Assembly (NCBI RefSeq): GCF_026151205.1
Contig: NC_087076.1
Coordinates: forward strand, 18,341,419 to 18,401,418
Direction: 5' to 3'
Source: Bolinopsis microptera
Taxonomy: Eukaryota; Ctenophora; Tentaculata; Lobata; Bolinopsidae
Length of the DNA: 60,000 bases
Shown: in pieces, positions 1 to 14,793 of the stretch
Numbering within the stretch: the first letter of the stretch is position 1
Layout of the letters: every line of letters starts with the position of its first letter
The notes under the pieces: model-generated
Told to the model about the DNA's origin: nothing
The model's database searches: none
The model's input: the letters and a program-made list of their open reading frames with translations, nothing else
Translations under genes and position numbers: made by a program

Positions 1-3000
1 ATCTATTTCTCTAAAACTAGCATTATATAACATTTCTAAATTATCCCTACACACTTGTAAATAATTAGAATTGTGTAACTTAAATTATTTCAGAATTACA
101 ACTATTGTGTACTCAATAAAGTAATTATCACTTTTGTATCCTTGTATCCTTGTATCCTTGTATCCTTGTATCCTTGTATATATTCACATTATTACAGATA
201 AAATCAATTGAATCATAAAAGCTATGACCCATTTCACTAGAAACTTTAACATAAGTATCACTACCTAAATAAAACATCGATTCAATTATTGTTAATAGTT
301 ACATAATTCATAAATACTTAAATTGAATGGAAACCACGTTAGAAATTGTGCAGGTGATTAATAACTATTTGTTGAGGTATTGATCAATCCACTTTTTCGG
401 GTGGGGGAAGTGTAGATCGTCGGGTCCTGTTATCAAGGAGGTGATAGAGGTAACATCGGCAGTCGAACCAGGTAGGTGTTAATTTACTTCAATAGTAACG
501 GCCTGAATGTGAAAATGGTTAAAGATTTTAAAATATTCTCCCGCATTAGATATTTCGTTACATTCTATAAAAAATAATACTTTACGTAAAAATAATACTT
601 TACGTAACGCGCGATTTACGTCTTGGTAGCTAAATCATTCAAGTGCTATTTGTCAGAGCGACACAAATGCGCGCGCTTGCGCTTGCGCGGCTCACCTATC
701 CAACACTCTTGTTTACATCGTATCAGGCAATGGTTCAGTTTAATTATGGTAAGGGCACAGCCTGTCAAAAACCCTTTTCGCATGATCCGTCGACACCGCC
801 TGAAGGTGAATGCATAATAACGGATCATGAACGTACGGAATCAAACGTTAATAAGCTTGCAGCTTCCGATGAAAATGTATTCAACTTTGTGTCATGCTTG
901 AATTGGTTTTGGACCTCTTCAATGCTTTTGATTTATTTATTATTGTTATTTGGTATTATGAGCTGATACGTGTGCGTTTCACACTTTTGATTTAGTGTGG
1001 AATTTATGTGTGGATCTTAGGCATGGACACAAAGGACTGGTTGTTCGCGTCATGAACATTCCTTTTTAGAATAGCTCGGTTTTTAAACTCTTTAGACTAT
1101 AACCGTCAACCGTGCATTTTTCAGGACAGGTTTCGGTTTTTTCGTTTTTGACTTTCATTTTATCTTTATTTTTTTAAATTTAGATCCGACACAATGTTTA
1201 TTGTAATGATCATTTTATTTTGAAATCCTTGAAATCCTTGAAATCCTTTGAAATCCTATATACATACGGTATCTAAAATTAAGCGTATAGCGAGCATATT
1301 TAACAATTTTTAAGCAATAATGTATTGCGAGCAGCTGTAACTTAAATATCGCATAAAAATCATATAATTATAACACAAAACTAAAATTTTATTGGAATCT
1401 AGGTTAAACTAAGATAAAATTAATATCAGCCCCTTCGCCACTCTCAGCAGTCAACCAGGGCTCATAAAAGCTTAACAGCGCCTGGGTCCGTTCACCAACT
1501 GTGCTAATGCATAATGTGAGTGGCGGTGTGGTAAAACCCATTTTAACAGCGTGAATATTTCTCAAATATAAGCGCGCTAGCTGCTAGCATACTTGTATCA
1601 TTTAATTTTTAATCAAATTTATTCGGATATATATTTATTGATTATGTATTGAATTGGTGATAAATAATAAAATTGTCTTTTCTCAACAAAAAAAATTGTC
1701 TTTTCTCTATACACTTATACAGAAAATAAACCGTTTTGCTCGTATATAAGCTAATTGTTACTAATGTTCCTACTGACCTATTCGTCCAACATTCGTTTTC
1801 ATAAACCGGCTTTTTCCCATTGAAGTCGGTAAACTGACCAATAAGAGATTAAAGCTAAGTAATACTGTTTATTCCAGCGGAACGTTCTGATAATCGCAGC
1901 CTGAAATTAGGTTGAGATTTATCGACAATTAATATTAATAATCTAGAAGCCAATCAAGTTTCTAGCATGAATATGTCAAAGCGGCAGTACTCCTTATTCG
2001 TAATAATAAAGTAATCTTTTCATTATTATATCTTTTTTTTGACCTGGTGGTGAGAAATACGAGCTGTTAGAGAGTTAACGATCGATATAGTATAACATTA
2101 ATAGTGAAAACGTAAAATGAACGGCTATAATAGGGGAGTTTCACGGACGTGATCACAGTATCTGATTGAGAAGGTTGTTAAATTGATAACAGATAACGTA
2201 GTAAGTGTAGACATTAAAATGACCATAACATAAGTTAAAAATATATGAACGGCCCCTCAATTAAGTTACAGCCGCCCTAGTTGATTACTGATAAATGTTA
2301 AAAGTGAATACTTACCAAGATTTGCTACCACAAAATATCACCAACTTGTGACAAACATTATAGATATGATTCATCAAACAAGCCAAGAATTAGAAGTGAT
2401 TATCAAACGATTGTTTAAAGAAACTAACCTGGCAAGGCTGAGTTCAGATTAACCATAGTATCTCCGCAAATGATCAATCCAGCAAAAAAATGTATTTTCT
2501 GGTCATGCTGTTTCCGATTAATATAACAGGGTAGACTCTTAAACGATCCACAACGGATAACCATTGCCACTTCCTGATGAAAGACAGTTAAAACACTAAA
2601 AGATACTTCAAAATAAAATATTTTGTCATTATTTACCAGACAGTGCATAGTTAGGCCTTAAACACACGTGGATGCTATTTTTAGAGGTTCTTCAGCCTGG
2701 GAACCTGTTTGCTGAAGAACGTGGCCTATTAAAATACATGTAATCTGTGCGCGGCTTGACGCGCATCAGGAACCTGATGCGCGTTTTGCGCCAAAGTTGA
2801 TACTTAATATCGATATGTCTGTCGCGTTTTCCACAAAAAAGTTTCCAAATTAAATTTTTTTCCAAATTATTTTTTACCAAGTGTGAAGTAACGTGATTTC
2901 TGACATTTATCTTAGTAGTGCAGGTGAAAGGTGACAGAGTTAGCAAAAACGTTGAAATGAAGATTCAAACATTATTTTAGGCAAGATTTTGCTAAGAACC

Positions 3001-3119
3001 TGGTTCCTGGGTTCTCGACTTTCTAGCGGTGGGACTGAGTGGAGACTCTCATTTCGTCAACTACAATTAAAAATAAATATTTACAAATGTGTAGGGATAA
3101 TTTAGAAATGTTACATAAT
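1..3119. other. No gene recognised; target repeat copies at both ends
   Basis: I find no convincing exon on either strand. The open frames near 620-970 use non-ATG starts and match no family I know. Positions 1-65 are an inverted copy of the DNA that flanks the 3120-8521 insertion (see findings). The rest is AT-rich non-coding sequence. Confidence 0.5.
134..178. repeat. 8-bp tandem repeat (TTGTATCC)n
   Basis: Five to six perfect head-to-tail copies of TTGTATCC are visible. This is a short minisatellite with no coding sense. Confidence 0.9.
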
Positions 3120-3350
3120 CACCCTACGCGCGTGGGATGGACTCCTGGGGTGGACTTTTATTCAGCGCGTATTTTGTAGCCTGTTCAACTTGACGTTTTG
3201 ATTAGTTACTATCTCAATGTCACAGATACACAGAATGTGAGGTGATCATCTTAAAGAGAAACGTCTCAGCTTTCACCTGGTGTAAAGTTTATCTTTGTAC
3301 TCAAAATATAGCTCGCTCAGTGTGTAATAGAAGTTGACAATACAATAACC
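3120..3350 (+). repeat. Left terminal inverted repeat, 231 bp
   Basis: Pairs with 8291-8521 in inverted orientation at about 230 of 231 positions. The one difference seen is within GCTCGCTC versus GCTCACTC. Homology stops abruptly after ACAATAACC, where left and right interiors diverge. Confidence 0.92.
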
Positions 3351-3563
3351 ACGTCCGCGACCGGTCGTCAGATACCGGAGTGTTGCACAAAATTGGGTCC
3401 CTAAATTAAAATTCTATGACACAGTTACCATGCAGAAATGTCTGGAGTAACATTTGGTGAAAATTTCAACTCTCTACTATAAAAATAGCGATAGTTATTG
3501 AAGATAAACCGTGAGAAACTCCCTCTTGTCGAGATCGACGCTCTAGGAACCTCCATTCTGTAC

Positions 3564-3604
3564 CACGTGACAACGATTAGAGCGTCACGTGGCCGTCACG
3601 TGAC
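3564..3604. promoter_or_regulatory. Cluster of three CACGTG E-boxes
   Basis: CACGTG occurs at 3564-3569, 3586-3591 and 3597-3602. The last lies in the palindrome GTCACGTGAC, the consensus that TFEB/MITF-type bHLH factors bind. It lies inside the 5.4-kb element, about 1.6 kb upstream of the ankyrin gene start, so it may be that gene's promoter. This is inference only; no transcription start can be read. Confidence 0.35.
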
Positions 3605-4320
3605 ACAAGTGCGCGCGTCGGCTCGATCAGTCTCGTGGGAAATCCTGATTGCCTGATTGATCTCGTGGGAAATCCTGATAGCTACGGAAAGGGCTGAGGA
3701 CCACAGTTATTTCCGTTCCTCAATTTTCCAGTTCACTTGCTCAGTGCTTTTTGTTTGCTTTTTGTTTGCACTGCTAAATAAATTTCACTCCGTCATAATC
3801 CCCTACTCCCCTATCGAATGAACTATTTCTGTTACAGCTGCCATTCTGTTGACTTGACCCTAACTTAGTCTTATCATTGTCACTTGATAACTTTATCCGT
3901 GTGCACTTTCTCGAAACTCAACTTATCTTTGTCAAGACTCAGCTTATCTTAGATCTAAATGTTGCCTTAACAGACTTACTGGTCACTGCACTGGGCCCTC
4001 CTTTAAATGCAAATATCATATGAGCAGCCGATCGATTTATTGCTTGAACTGTGCATCCTTTTTTAAAATACATAAGGTCAATTTTTCTATCGTGAAACTT
4101 AGTCACTGAAGACAACGCAATCTGGCTGTGCCGGTTCCCCTCTGCCTAGATCACTTAGAACATCCATAGTTAGCAATACTTTAATCGTTTAATGCAGCGA
4201 TATAGCCAGTTATCAATGCCACATAGTAGATTTTAGCCTGTTCCAATCGTCCTTATATCCAGTTAATGAAATTTGTGAAATTGCCTACCGTTCAAATCGC
4301 TCTCTGTTGTTAGCACCATA

Positions 4321-4727
4321 CTGCAGTAAACGACCGGGGGTAGGATTTGGCCGGGGCCGGGAATGTCCAAATTTTGCCGGGGCCGGGAATTGGCCGTTCT
4401 GGAATTTGGCCGGGGCCGGGGCCGGGGCTGTGAATTTAATAAATCCACGGCCAAGTTAGAACTTTTCAGGACTTAGGATCTGAACTTATTTTTACATGAC
4501 AATATAATGTCCGTATCAATTCAACAGTTTAGAAGGTAATTAGATTTCATATATATTTTGGTAAAATAATTTTGTTCAGCTGAAACAGTAATTAAAAGTT
4601 GGCACTCTGGACATCATCCTTTCAAAATTGAAAATCCATTTTAAGATTTATATGAAAGTTTTAGGCCGATTTCGGCCAAATTCCCGGCAAAAATTGAAAA
4701 TCGGCCGGGGCCGGGGCCGGGAGGAAA
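4321..4727. mobile_element. CCGG-rich non-autonomous insertion, about 407 bp
   Basis: The 10-bp word TAGCACCATA flanks the segment on both sides (4311-4320 and 4728-4737), as expected of a target duplication. The left end, CAGTAAACGACCGGGGG, resembles the ends of the hAT element at 11497. Both subterminal regions are arrays of GGCCGGGGCCGGG. The right end does not mirror the left, so it is either eroded or the element is of another type. It interrupts the left edge of the adjacent 240-bp palindrome. Confidence 0.55.
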
Positions 4728-4730
4728 TAG

Positions 4731-4970
4731 CACCATAACTATCTGCTGTAACAGCAAAAATTAGAATTATGTCGGACATAATTCAAAAAAATTGGAACAT
4801 TGTAGTTAATCAGTGTGGCAGTAATCGACCGGGATTCCCGGCGCCGTGGAATCCCGGCGCCGGGAATCCCGGTCGATTACTGCCACACTGATTAACTACA
4901 ATGTTCCAATTTTTTTGAATTATGTCCGACATAATTCTAATTTTTGCTGTTACAGCAGATAGTTATGGTG
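4731..4970. repeat. 240-bp perfect palindrome (115-bp arms)
   Basis: Arms 4731-4845 and 4856-4970 are exact reverse complements, separated by a 10-bp spacer. The arms begin CACCATAACTATCTGC. Each carries the hAT-like string CAGTGTGGCAGTAATCGACC near the centre. Such a hairpin element is likely a foldback MITE. Arm identity suggests recent origin or gene conversion. Confidence 0.9.
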
Positions 4971-5156
4971 TAATGGCACGCAGGAATAAGTCATCCCTCT
5001 CCTCCAAAAAGCACATGAAAAGGTACTTGGTAAGCTATGTCTTTTCCAATATCAAATCCAATGTATCACAATCTGTGGACTTTTTACTCAAAAACTAGAT
5101 TGATTAATTGATAATTCATTGCTGATTGTTCACACGCCCTGTATGGAAGTATAAAA

Positions 5157-7879
<2,723 letters not shown>

Positions 7880-8290
7880 GGTTGTCGCGAAAGGGTACTG
7901 TAACGGGACTGTATCATATTTGAGTGATTTGATTTTGTGATTTGCAGTTAACATGATTTTATTGCGATATAAGACTGTAAAAACTAAAAATGTTTAAGTT
8001 GAACTATCGTCGCCATGATTATGTATTTTGGAACTGTTCACGTTGAAATTGCATCGTTAATCAGCCATTTTCCTTGTTTACTTTCTACTGCTTAATGCAG
8101 CTACGATCAACGATTCGATACTAAGCTAGTACATTCATAGTAACTGCACTGAGAAGAGTAAAAAATTAGAGCTTTGACGGAATAACATTTCCTTGTTTTT
8201 AGATTCGGTTACTATTTTAGTGAGGGGTTCATAGCTGACCATTAAGGTCTTACTCACAATAATTTGTGCTCTGATATTGGCCGTACTGAC

Positions 8291-8521
8291 GGTTATTGTA
8301 TTGTCAACTTCTATTACACACTGAGTGAGCTATATTTTGAGTACAAAGATAAACTTTACACCAGGTGAAAGCTGAGACGTTTCTCTTTAAGATGATCACC
8401 TCACATTCTGTGTATCTGTGACATTGAGATAGTAACTAATCAAAACGTCAAGTTGAACAGGCTACAAAATACGCGCTGAATAAAAGTCCACCCCAGGAGT
8501 CCATCCCACGCGCGTAGGGTG
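8291..8521 (-). repeat. Right terminal inverted repeat, 231 bp
   Basis: Inverted partner of 3120-3350. It ends in GTAGGGTG followed by the ATAAT target duplication. Confidence 0.92.
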
Positions 8522-8526
8522 ATAAT

Positions 8527-10655
8527 GCTAGTTTTAGAAAAATAAATAAATCGAGTTTGTATGGTACAATTTTATTTTAAGGTCCTGTATAGCATTATGC
8601 ACTTGCAAGTATTGAGTGGAAATCTGCAAAGCCAAAAAATCACATTTTCTCCCATAACTTCAAAGGGAAGCATTTTAGGGTGTTTTGTTGTTCATAACTC
8701 ATATATAAATGTGCTAGTTGCGGTTATTTTGCGCCCTTCGAAAAGTCACTAGCACATTCCTATCAAAATTTTAGAAAAATCAGTAAATATTAAAAACGAA
8801 CAAGAATTGCGCCCGTTGTTTCGTTTTGGCGGACGCTAGATTTCCATTTCAAATTTACTATACATTTAAGTATAAGCTCCAATCAGCTCACTTCAATCTT
8901 CATGATAATAATATTGATAAATTATGCATCAAATACGGGAAACACTTGAAATTCAGTTCAATTGCCGTAGAACTTAACTTGTATCTGTAATTCAAGAAAT
9001 TGTGAGCAAAGGTAAACTATACTCGTGTACACATCAATACACTACGCCATACGCGTGCCACGTACAAATTGGGCGTATTACCTAATAGTAATATTATACA
9101 TTACATCATATACATTAAAACACAGTCGCGCCGCGCATTCATAGATCACAGGCTATCTATACATCACATCCCCGCAAGCAATCCTCGCGCGCGCCCAACT
9201 TTTTCGTTGCTTGGTAACATACGGAACGACACCATATTCAGACCCGCCTAACGCGATCTCCAAAATCCACGTTTTTCTGCCAAAACCTCCATTCGTAACC
9301 TTTCACTATTGCCTTTTTTCAAAAGGGTGAAAAGGAAAAAAATGTGCCTAAATTTGTTGTTTGGCTTTGAGGTCCAATAGATCTGAAGGTGAATGAGTAA
9401 AAACATTTTCGAGGGCATCAAAAACTGCGCCAGAATTCAGAGAACAATTTGATGTCAGGCATCAAATCAATCCGATCTTCCCTGACTGACTTTTTGTTAA
9501 AATAAGCCTGAACAGGACAATTTTAGCTTTTTGACTTTAAAAATTCATAACACACCAGCCTTTTTAGATACGATATCAAGATTTTACACCGCAGCTACTC
9601 ACTACTTCAACATTTGCGCGGGTTTCTTAAGCGCACACATACGTTTATTCTTGGCCGTTAATCAGACCCATGACATAACGCTACAAGTGGCAGTGACTGT
9701 AATTTTCTTCAACAATTACTGAATTATCCATCCATAAAGTGATTTACAAAATGACATCTAAACCTCGTGTTTCGGTGTTCACTTAAACGGTACTTGGCGG
9801 CTGAACTGTGGTGTATGGCGTTTGCAGCTAGATCGGACTCTGATATTGTATTAGTGATTAGCAAATTTGTATAGTGTATAATTGACATTGTGTTTATGAT
9901 ACTCTGCAACCTGGTAGCGCGGCTGACACAAAAACAAAATGTTGGCCTGGCTTGTGCATAACCAAGTAATTAACACGCACTCCGATAAAAGCCGTCTGGA
10001 GAAACTCCGCAACATGTTCATTGTAGTCAACGGGCACAAAGAAGCAATGAAACAATAAGTTTTCAATGAAACAATAAGTTTTATTTTACATTCCTTTCAT
10101 AAATAAAATAAGAGTTTAAACCACGAATTAGTTAACTAGAAGTAAACTTGAGGAAATATTCTTTAGTGGTTGTATATAATTATTTTCAAAACTTTATTTG
10201 TTAGTATTTTTATTATGGAAAGTGGTTGAATTTAGTGAGACAAGGTCAGTTTCTCTATTGTCTCAGAAAAATTTCTACTTTACAGTAGGCAATGCTGAGT
10301 GGCAGGAATGACGGACCAAAACGCTTGGGGCTAACAATGGCCCATTTACAAACCACTTCAGACATGGCAATGATGTCATTTATGCTTAATTCGTCTGAAA
10401 CTGACCCTACTGCACTTCTAACATTCTATAAAAATCTCGTCTAAAATAGGTATAAAAATGCATAACACAAAACACACAAAAAAAATGTTTATAATCCTCC
10501 TATAATAAAATTCTATAGAACTTTTAAATTTCTATAAAACTAATAAACCTATAAATTTATATATTCATTTTGCACCCAGAGAAAGATGTGGTTACAGAGG
10601 TAGTTTCGATATTATGTTCATGACAAGGTATGGGGCTGCTGCAAGTTATATTTTG
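8527..10655. other. No gene seen
   Basis: AT-rich sequence with only short open frames and no recognisable domain or clear repeat boundary. The first 25 bases belong to the repeat into which the 5.4-kb element inserted. Confidence 0.5.
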
Positions 10656-11496
10656 CTAAGATATTACCGCTTTTTCAAGCTTAAGTAATCTAGGCAAGGT
10701 CAATTTTAAAGTTTTTGAATTTTGTCGAACGCTGTTTAAGGCTAAGTTCCAGTCATTTGGTTCTCCTTCCTTTTGAGTGTGAGTGATGGTGATTCTTATG
10801 GATGATTTGAGGTGATTGGGTTTATAACAGGTGAATGTAGTTAGCATGAGATTTTGTCCTACTGTATTCCATATTGTCCCTGCTCTGTATATGTAGCTGT
10901 CTGATGGTTTAGGTGTGAGAATGAGTGTCTCTTTGCCAAGTCTGCCAGATGTTTCAAAGAGGGAGTATAGTGATATAGGAGTTCTATATTTCAAGACCTT
11001 GAAGATGTCATTAATACAATGGTAGAAGTACAGATTATGCACATTCATGATTTCATGAGTGTTGAAGAGGGGTTTTGTATGCTCCTTTCTGTAGAATTCC
11101 TTGCCCAGGATTTGCTCCCCGTAGGATCTGCATCGTGCACTAGTTTTAAATTTATCCAAGTATGCTTCTTTATCTCCAAACATTATGCGGGCACACATTG
11201 TCTGTGCTTTGAACAGAGGTTCAAGTTTTTTGTTAGATGCCCCTCCCCAGACAGTTATACCATATGCAAGATAGCTTTCAAACACAGTGTGATACAGATC
11301 TTTATGGAGTGATGTGGGAATGTTATCTTTAATTCTATTTAGCATGCCACAGCAGCTGGCTAGTTTTTTTGCTAATTTCCTTCTATGTGCGTTCCAGTTT
11401 AGGTCTTCATCGATTGTTACACCTAAGAATTTAGTTTCATGTACTCTCTCCAAAGGTATGCCATTGATATTGATTTCTTGATCAGAGGGTGTATCT

Positions 11497-12417
11497 CAGT
11501 GGTCGACCGGGATCGAAATTTAGTCCCGGCCGGGACCGGGCCGGGATGACCTTCATCCCGGCCGGGACCGGGACCGGGACCGGGATCGAAATGAAAACCC
11601 GGCCGGGACCGGGATTAGCCTCATCCCGGCCGAACCGGGACCGGGACCGGGATTTTTCCAATATTTCTCAATCTCAGTTAAAATGAAACAGTGTTATATG
11701 TTAAATAAAATCTTCCAGAACAAACTGAGGTATGTCAAATTAAAATTGACAGTAAGTAGTAGTAACTACTCTATCTCTCTCTAATCTCTATCTCTCTCTA
11801 TCTTTCTCTATCTCTCTCTATCGAAGATTCAACATACCGTCAGAAAAAGTTATAAGAACTTCGCTCATCCCTAAACTGTACGTCAAAGTTCAGTGCAAGC
11901 TTAAAGAGGTGTTATCTGAACTGTTCGAGGACAAGCGATGCTACTACAGTGTATCATTAGATGCATGGTTCGGACTTCAGCTTTCTTCTAACATTTTGTA
12001 ATTTGTTACTCATGAAGTGAACAGTTGAACATATAATTAATTTTGAACATTAGTAAATTTTGTTTGACTTGAAATTTGTCAACTACCATTGATCAAAATT
12101 CATAGAATTTTGATCATGTAACATAAACATTGCACATAAGACTTGAAAGTTGAATTTTCAATAAACTTTTGGCGACGAGAAAGTGAAATGATCTAACTAT
12201 TAAGAAGCACTGTAGTCTGTAGAGCACTGTTGTAGTAAAACTTTTCGGAAAATGTTCACAGGTTCGTGAAATTTGGGCTCAAATATACGCTCAAAAACCG
12301 ACTTTATTTTGGAAAAATCCCGGCTAAAAACAAAATCCCGGCCGGGACCGGGACCGGGACAAAATCGCCAAATCCCGGCCGGGAACCCGGCTGCGCCGGG
12401 ATCCCGGTCGAGCTCTG
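11497..12417 (+). mobile_element. hAT transposon, 921-bp deletion derivative
   Basis: Exact 8-bp target duplication GTGTATCT at 11489-11496 and 12418-12425, the hAT hallmark. The ends start CAGTGGTCGACCGGGATC on the left and, read inverted, CAGAGCTCGACCGGGATC on the right. Both subterminal regions are arrays of CCGGCCGGGACCGGGACC-type repeats. The interior holds a CTATCT simple repeat and a short transposase fragment. It interrupts a LINE reverse transcriptase. Confidence 0.92.
11822..12002 (+). pseudogene. hAT transposase fragment
   Basis: The frame from 11822 encodes about 60 residues with FNIPSEKVIRTSLIPKLY followed by YYSVSLDAWFG. That order resembles the start of the hAT catalytic core, where the first acidic residue sits in a DxW motif (here DAW). 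Nothing of the later catalytic or dimerisation regions is present. Start and end are the limits of the open frame, not of a gene. Confidence 0.6.
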
Positions 12418-12938
12418 GTGTATCTTCATCTTTGTTGGATCGGGAGTTTGAGAATTCAAGGTAACAGCTCTTGCCAGTGTTTATGTGAAGTTTATTGGCA
12501 AGGATGTAGCGGTGTACGGAACTTAGGACTTCATTGGCTTTTTTGTATGCTAGGTTTTTACTTTTTGCAGCGACGAAGATATTTGTGTCATCAGCAAATA
12601 GAACAAATTTAGAGTTCTTTTCAGAGTTTGTAAGATCGTTTATGTAAATTAAGAACAGAAGGGGCCCTAAACAGCTCCCTTGTGGCACTCCAAAAAGCAC
12701 AGGTAGAGTATCAGATATTTCATTGAGCACACCACTAAGCACTACTAAGCACTACTAGCAATTGTGTCCTTTACCCTCCTACATAATTTGAACATTTATG
12801 TGGCTAACTCATTGAAAATATAATGACACAAACATCATCACACATCAAAAATATATATATATATATCAAAAATATATCTACTAAAGTTAAAAAATTATCT
12901 TAAATCTATTGGCCTAAACAACCAAGTTAAAAATGAAT

Positions 12939-13217
12939 CTAATTTACATACTTTCCACTACTATATAAGTTGATAAAGCGTTTTTTAGCAACATGAGGAT
13001 TACACATAAGATATTCATTGTGCTTCTCTTTATTAGTAGCATAATTTAATCCCTCAATCTTTCCTAATACTTCGTCCGAAACATACCAAAAATGACTGTC
13101 ATTTACAGGTCCGTTTAAAATAGTCTCTTTTTTGAAAGCCTCTAATCTCATTTTAAAACTTAACACAGTCCCACAATTCTTGACATCCGAGGGGAGTTTG
13201 TTCCAATATGGTCTCAC
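12939..13217 (-). pseudogene. C-terminal tail of a LINE polymerase
   Basis: About 92 residues beginning MRPYWNKLPSDVKNC, followed by FKMRLEAFK. The YWNKLP...FK pattern is the common C-terminal end of CR1/Jockey-type reverse transcriptases. No palm or endonuclease lies upstream. It may be the 3' end of the same dead element as the ORF1-like frame at 13749-14669, with the middle deleted. Confidence 0.55.
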
Positions 13218-13748
13218 CCTGTAAATTAATTTATTAATTTATCACAAATTATTTTATTATAATATAACCACTTATGTGAAATGGTTATTTCGACATTAAA
13301 TATTTGAACTAAATATGAATTGATTGTGGGTATAAAATAAAATTTGTTTTACTTTGTTTTACACACGCCTTGAAATAGATGTGAATAAACGGCGAGCAAA
13401 ATTTCAACCCGATACCGCAAGAAATGATTAACTTTTAGCTTCTCCACGAAACAAATTGTGTTTTTCCGAAAATTCCACTCTAACCAGGAAATGCTCGATT
13501 ACTAAAATGGGTATGAAAATGAAATGAAATGAAATAAAGCATTTTTATCCCGCTTATATCAACAATCCAAATAAAAAATAAAGATTGCCGATGTCAAAGT
13601 GGCTGGCCTCGCGATATAATCCAAAACTAGATACTCAATATTTGAATATACTAGTAACAAATATAAAAACCAAAAGTACTTATTTGGCATTTTGAAAAAA
13701 AAAATTTATCACACACGGTAAAAACTTATGGACATATATCACTCATTA

Positions 13749-14669
13749 TTATGTATCACTCTCTAACATCTTGTCCTCACTACAAATATTACCACTTCTG
13801 ATATAATAATGTTTTTTTGTGTCTTCTTTGGCTATCTGTTTCATTTCCAAGACCAATCGCTGATGGATAGCTCGATCTTCAGGTGATCGATCTGGAGATA
13901 TGAAAACAGTTTTGTGATCTTCACACAGTCTTAATTTTTTGGCATTTACTAATATCTGATGAACGGTACTAGAATTACCTAGCGAAACTTTGACTGGTCT
14001 CGTCTTGTCGGCTGATTTCCTCCCAACCCGGATAGCTGCAAAACGTGGTTTTTCATCAATCTGCTGAAAAATCACGTCGACTTTATCGCACAGTTTCTCT
14101 TCATCACTCTCCTTCAAACCAAAGATTAGCACATTCCTACTTCGATCCTCTTCCGATACAGCATTCTGTACAACCTTTTTCAAACTCTCTTCTGTAAGCA
14201 CAGGTGCAGTTTTAGACACAGCTTTACTGTATGACTTTATCTCAGCTTGGACAGTGTCTTGAATGGTGGTCTTGACGGTGGAGTGCACGGATTCCAACTG
14301 GTTCGATTTGATTTCCAGAAGTTCAGCCTGCAGCTTGATAACAGTACTTTGCGATCGGATAAGATCGCTCTTCAACTCCTCCACATCTTTCTTGATATCC
14401 AGAAACATATTTACATGATTATCGGTAGTCTGATACGCATAATACAAACATTTGACTAAAACTGCCTTCACTGGCTTTTTGAACGTTTCAACTGAAAACT
14501 CTGATTTATTGTCACAGTTCATAGCTTCCGCGAGTTCAGTAACCCAAGCGTTATAGGCCTCATGGCTCATGCTCTTCGGTAATGCAGGTAGAGTAACCTG
14601 ACAATCTTCGAAGAGTATCCCATTCATCATCATCCATCGTGTACTTGTACTTGTATAAAGTAAAAACAC
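13749..14669 (-). CDS. LINE ORF1-like protein, 306 aa
   Basis: A single uninterrupted frame. Residues about 60-160 are rich in heptad-like K/E/L segments (VEELKSDLIRSQSTVIKLQA), a probable coiled coil. From about residue 180, SRNVLIFGLKES, then RVGRKSADKTRPVKVSLG and VFISPDRSPEDR follow. That order is typical of ORF1 proteins of invertebrate CR1-like LINEs, which bind element RNA through an RRM-like fold. Whether the first ATG (14669) is the true start is unclear. The intact frame suggests recent activity, although no intact reverse transcriptase follows on this strand. Confidence 0.65.
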   Translation of the reverse strand: MFLLYTSTSTRWMMMNGILFEDCQVTLPALPKSMSHEAYNAWVTELAEAMNCDNKSEFSVETFKKPVKAVLVKCLYYAYQTTDNHVNMFLDIKKDVEELKSDLIRSQSTVIKLQAELLEIKSNQLESVHSTVKTTIQDTVQAEIKSYSKAVSKTAPVLTEESLKKVVQNAVSEEDRSRNVLIFGLKESDEEKLCDKVDVIFQQIDEKPRFAAIRVGRKSADKTRPVKVSLGNSSTVHQILVNAKKLRLCEDHKTVFISPDRSPEDRAIHQRLVLEMKQIAKEDTKKHYYIRSGNICSEDKMLESDT

Positions 14670-14793
14670 AGTACCCGCACAATGGCGGTTATAATGTAGC
14701 GATAAAATAGAGATAAGAGAGCTAGATTATCAACACGTAACAAACAATTATAAAATGTTTTTTTTTTTTTTTAATATAGAAACGGTGTGCTAG

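Larger units (their letters stand above)
10656..12742 (-). pseudogene. LINE reverse transcriptase fragment, split by a hAT insertion
   Basis: Reading the minus strand, 12742-12426 encodes reverse transcriptase core blocks: GVPQGSCLGPLLF, then the catalytic FADD box (LFADDTNIF), then a region ending SNKDEDTP. The frame is broken at 12425 by the 921-bp hAT element and resumes at about 11496, continuing through ETKFLGVTIDEDLNW, the usual block after the palm, to a stop at 10656. The 5' end is missing beyond 12760, as in typical 5'-truncated LINEs; no endonuclease is seen. The C-terminal part (YRAGTIWNTVGQ) fits the tail of CR1/Jockey-like elements. Without the hAT insert the two parts would be in one frame, so the LINE was probably intact here when hit. 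Confidence 0.82.

Noticed and set aside
643-966. 107-codon frame ending in a hydrophobic segment
   Set aside because: It has no ATG start where drawn, no similarity I recognise and no splice partners.
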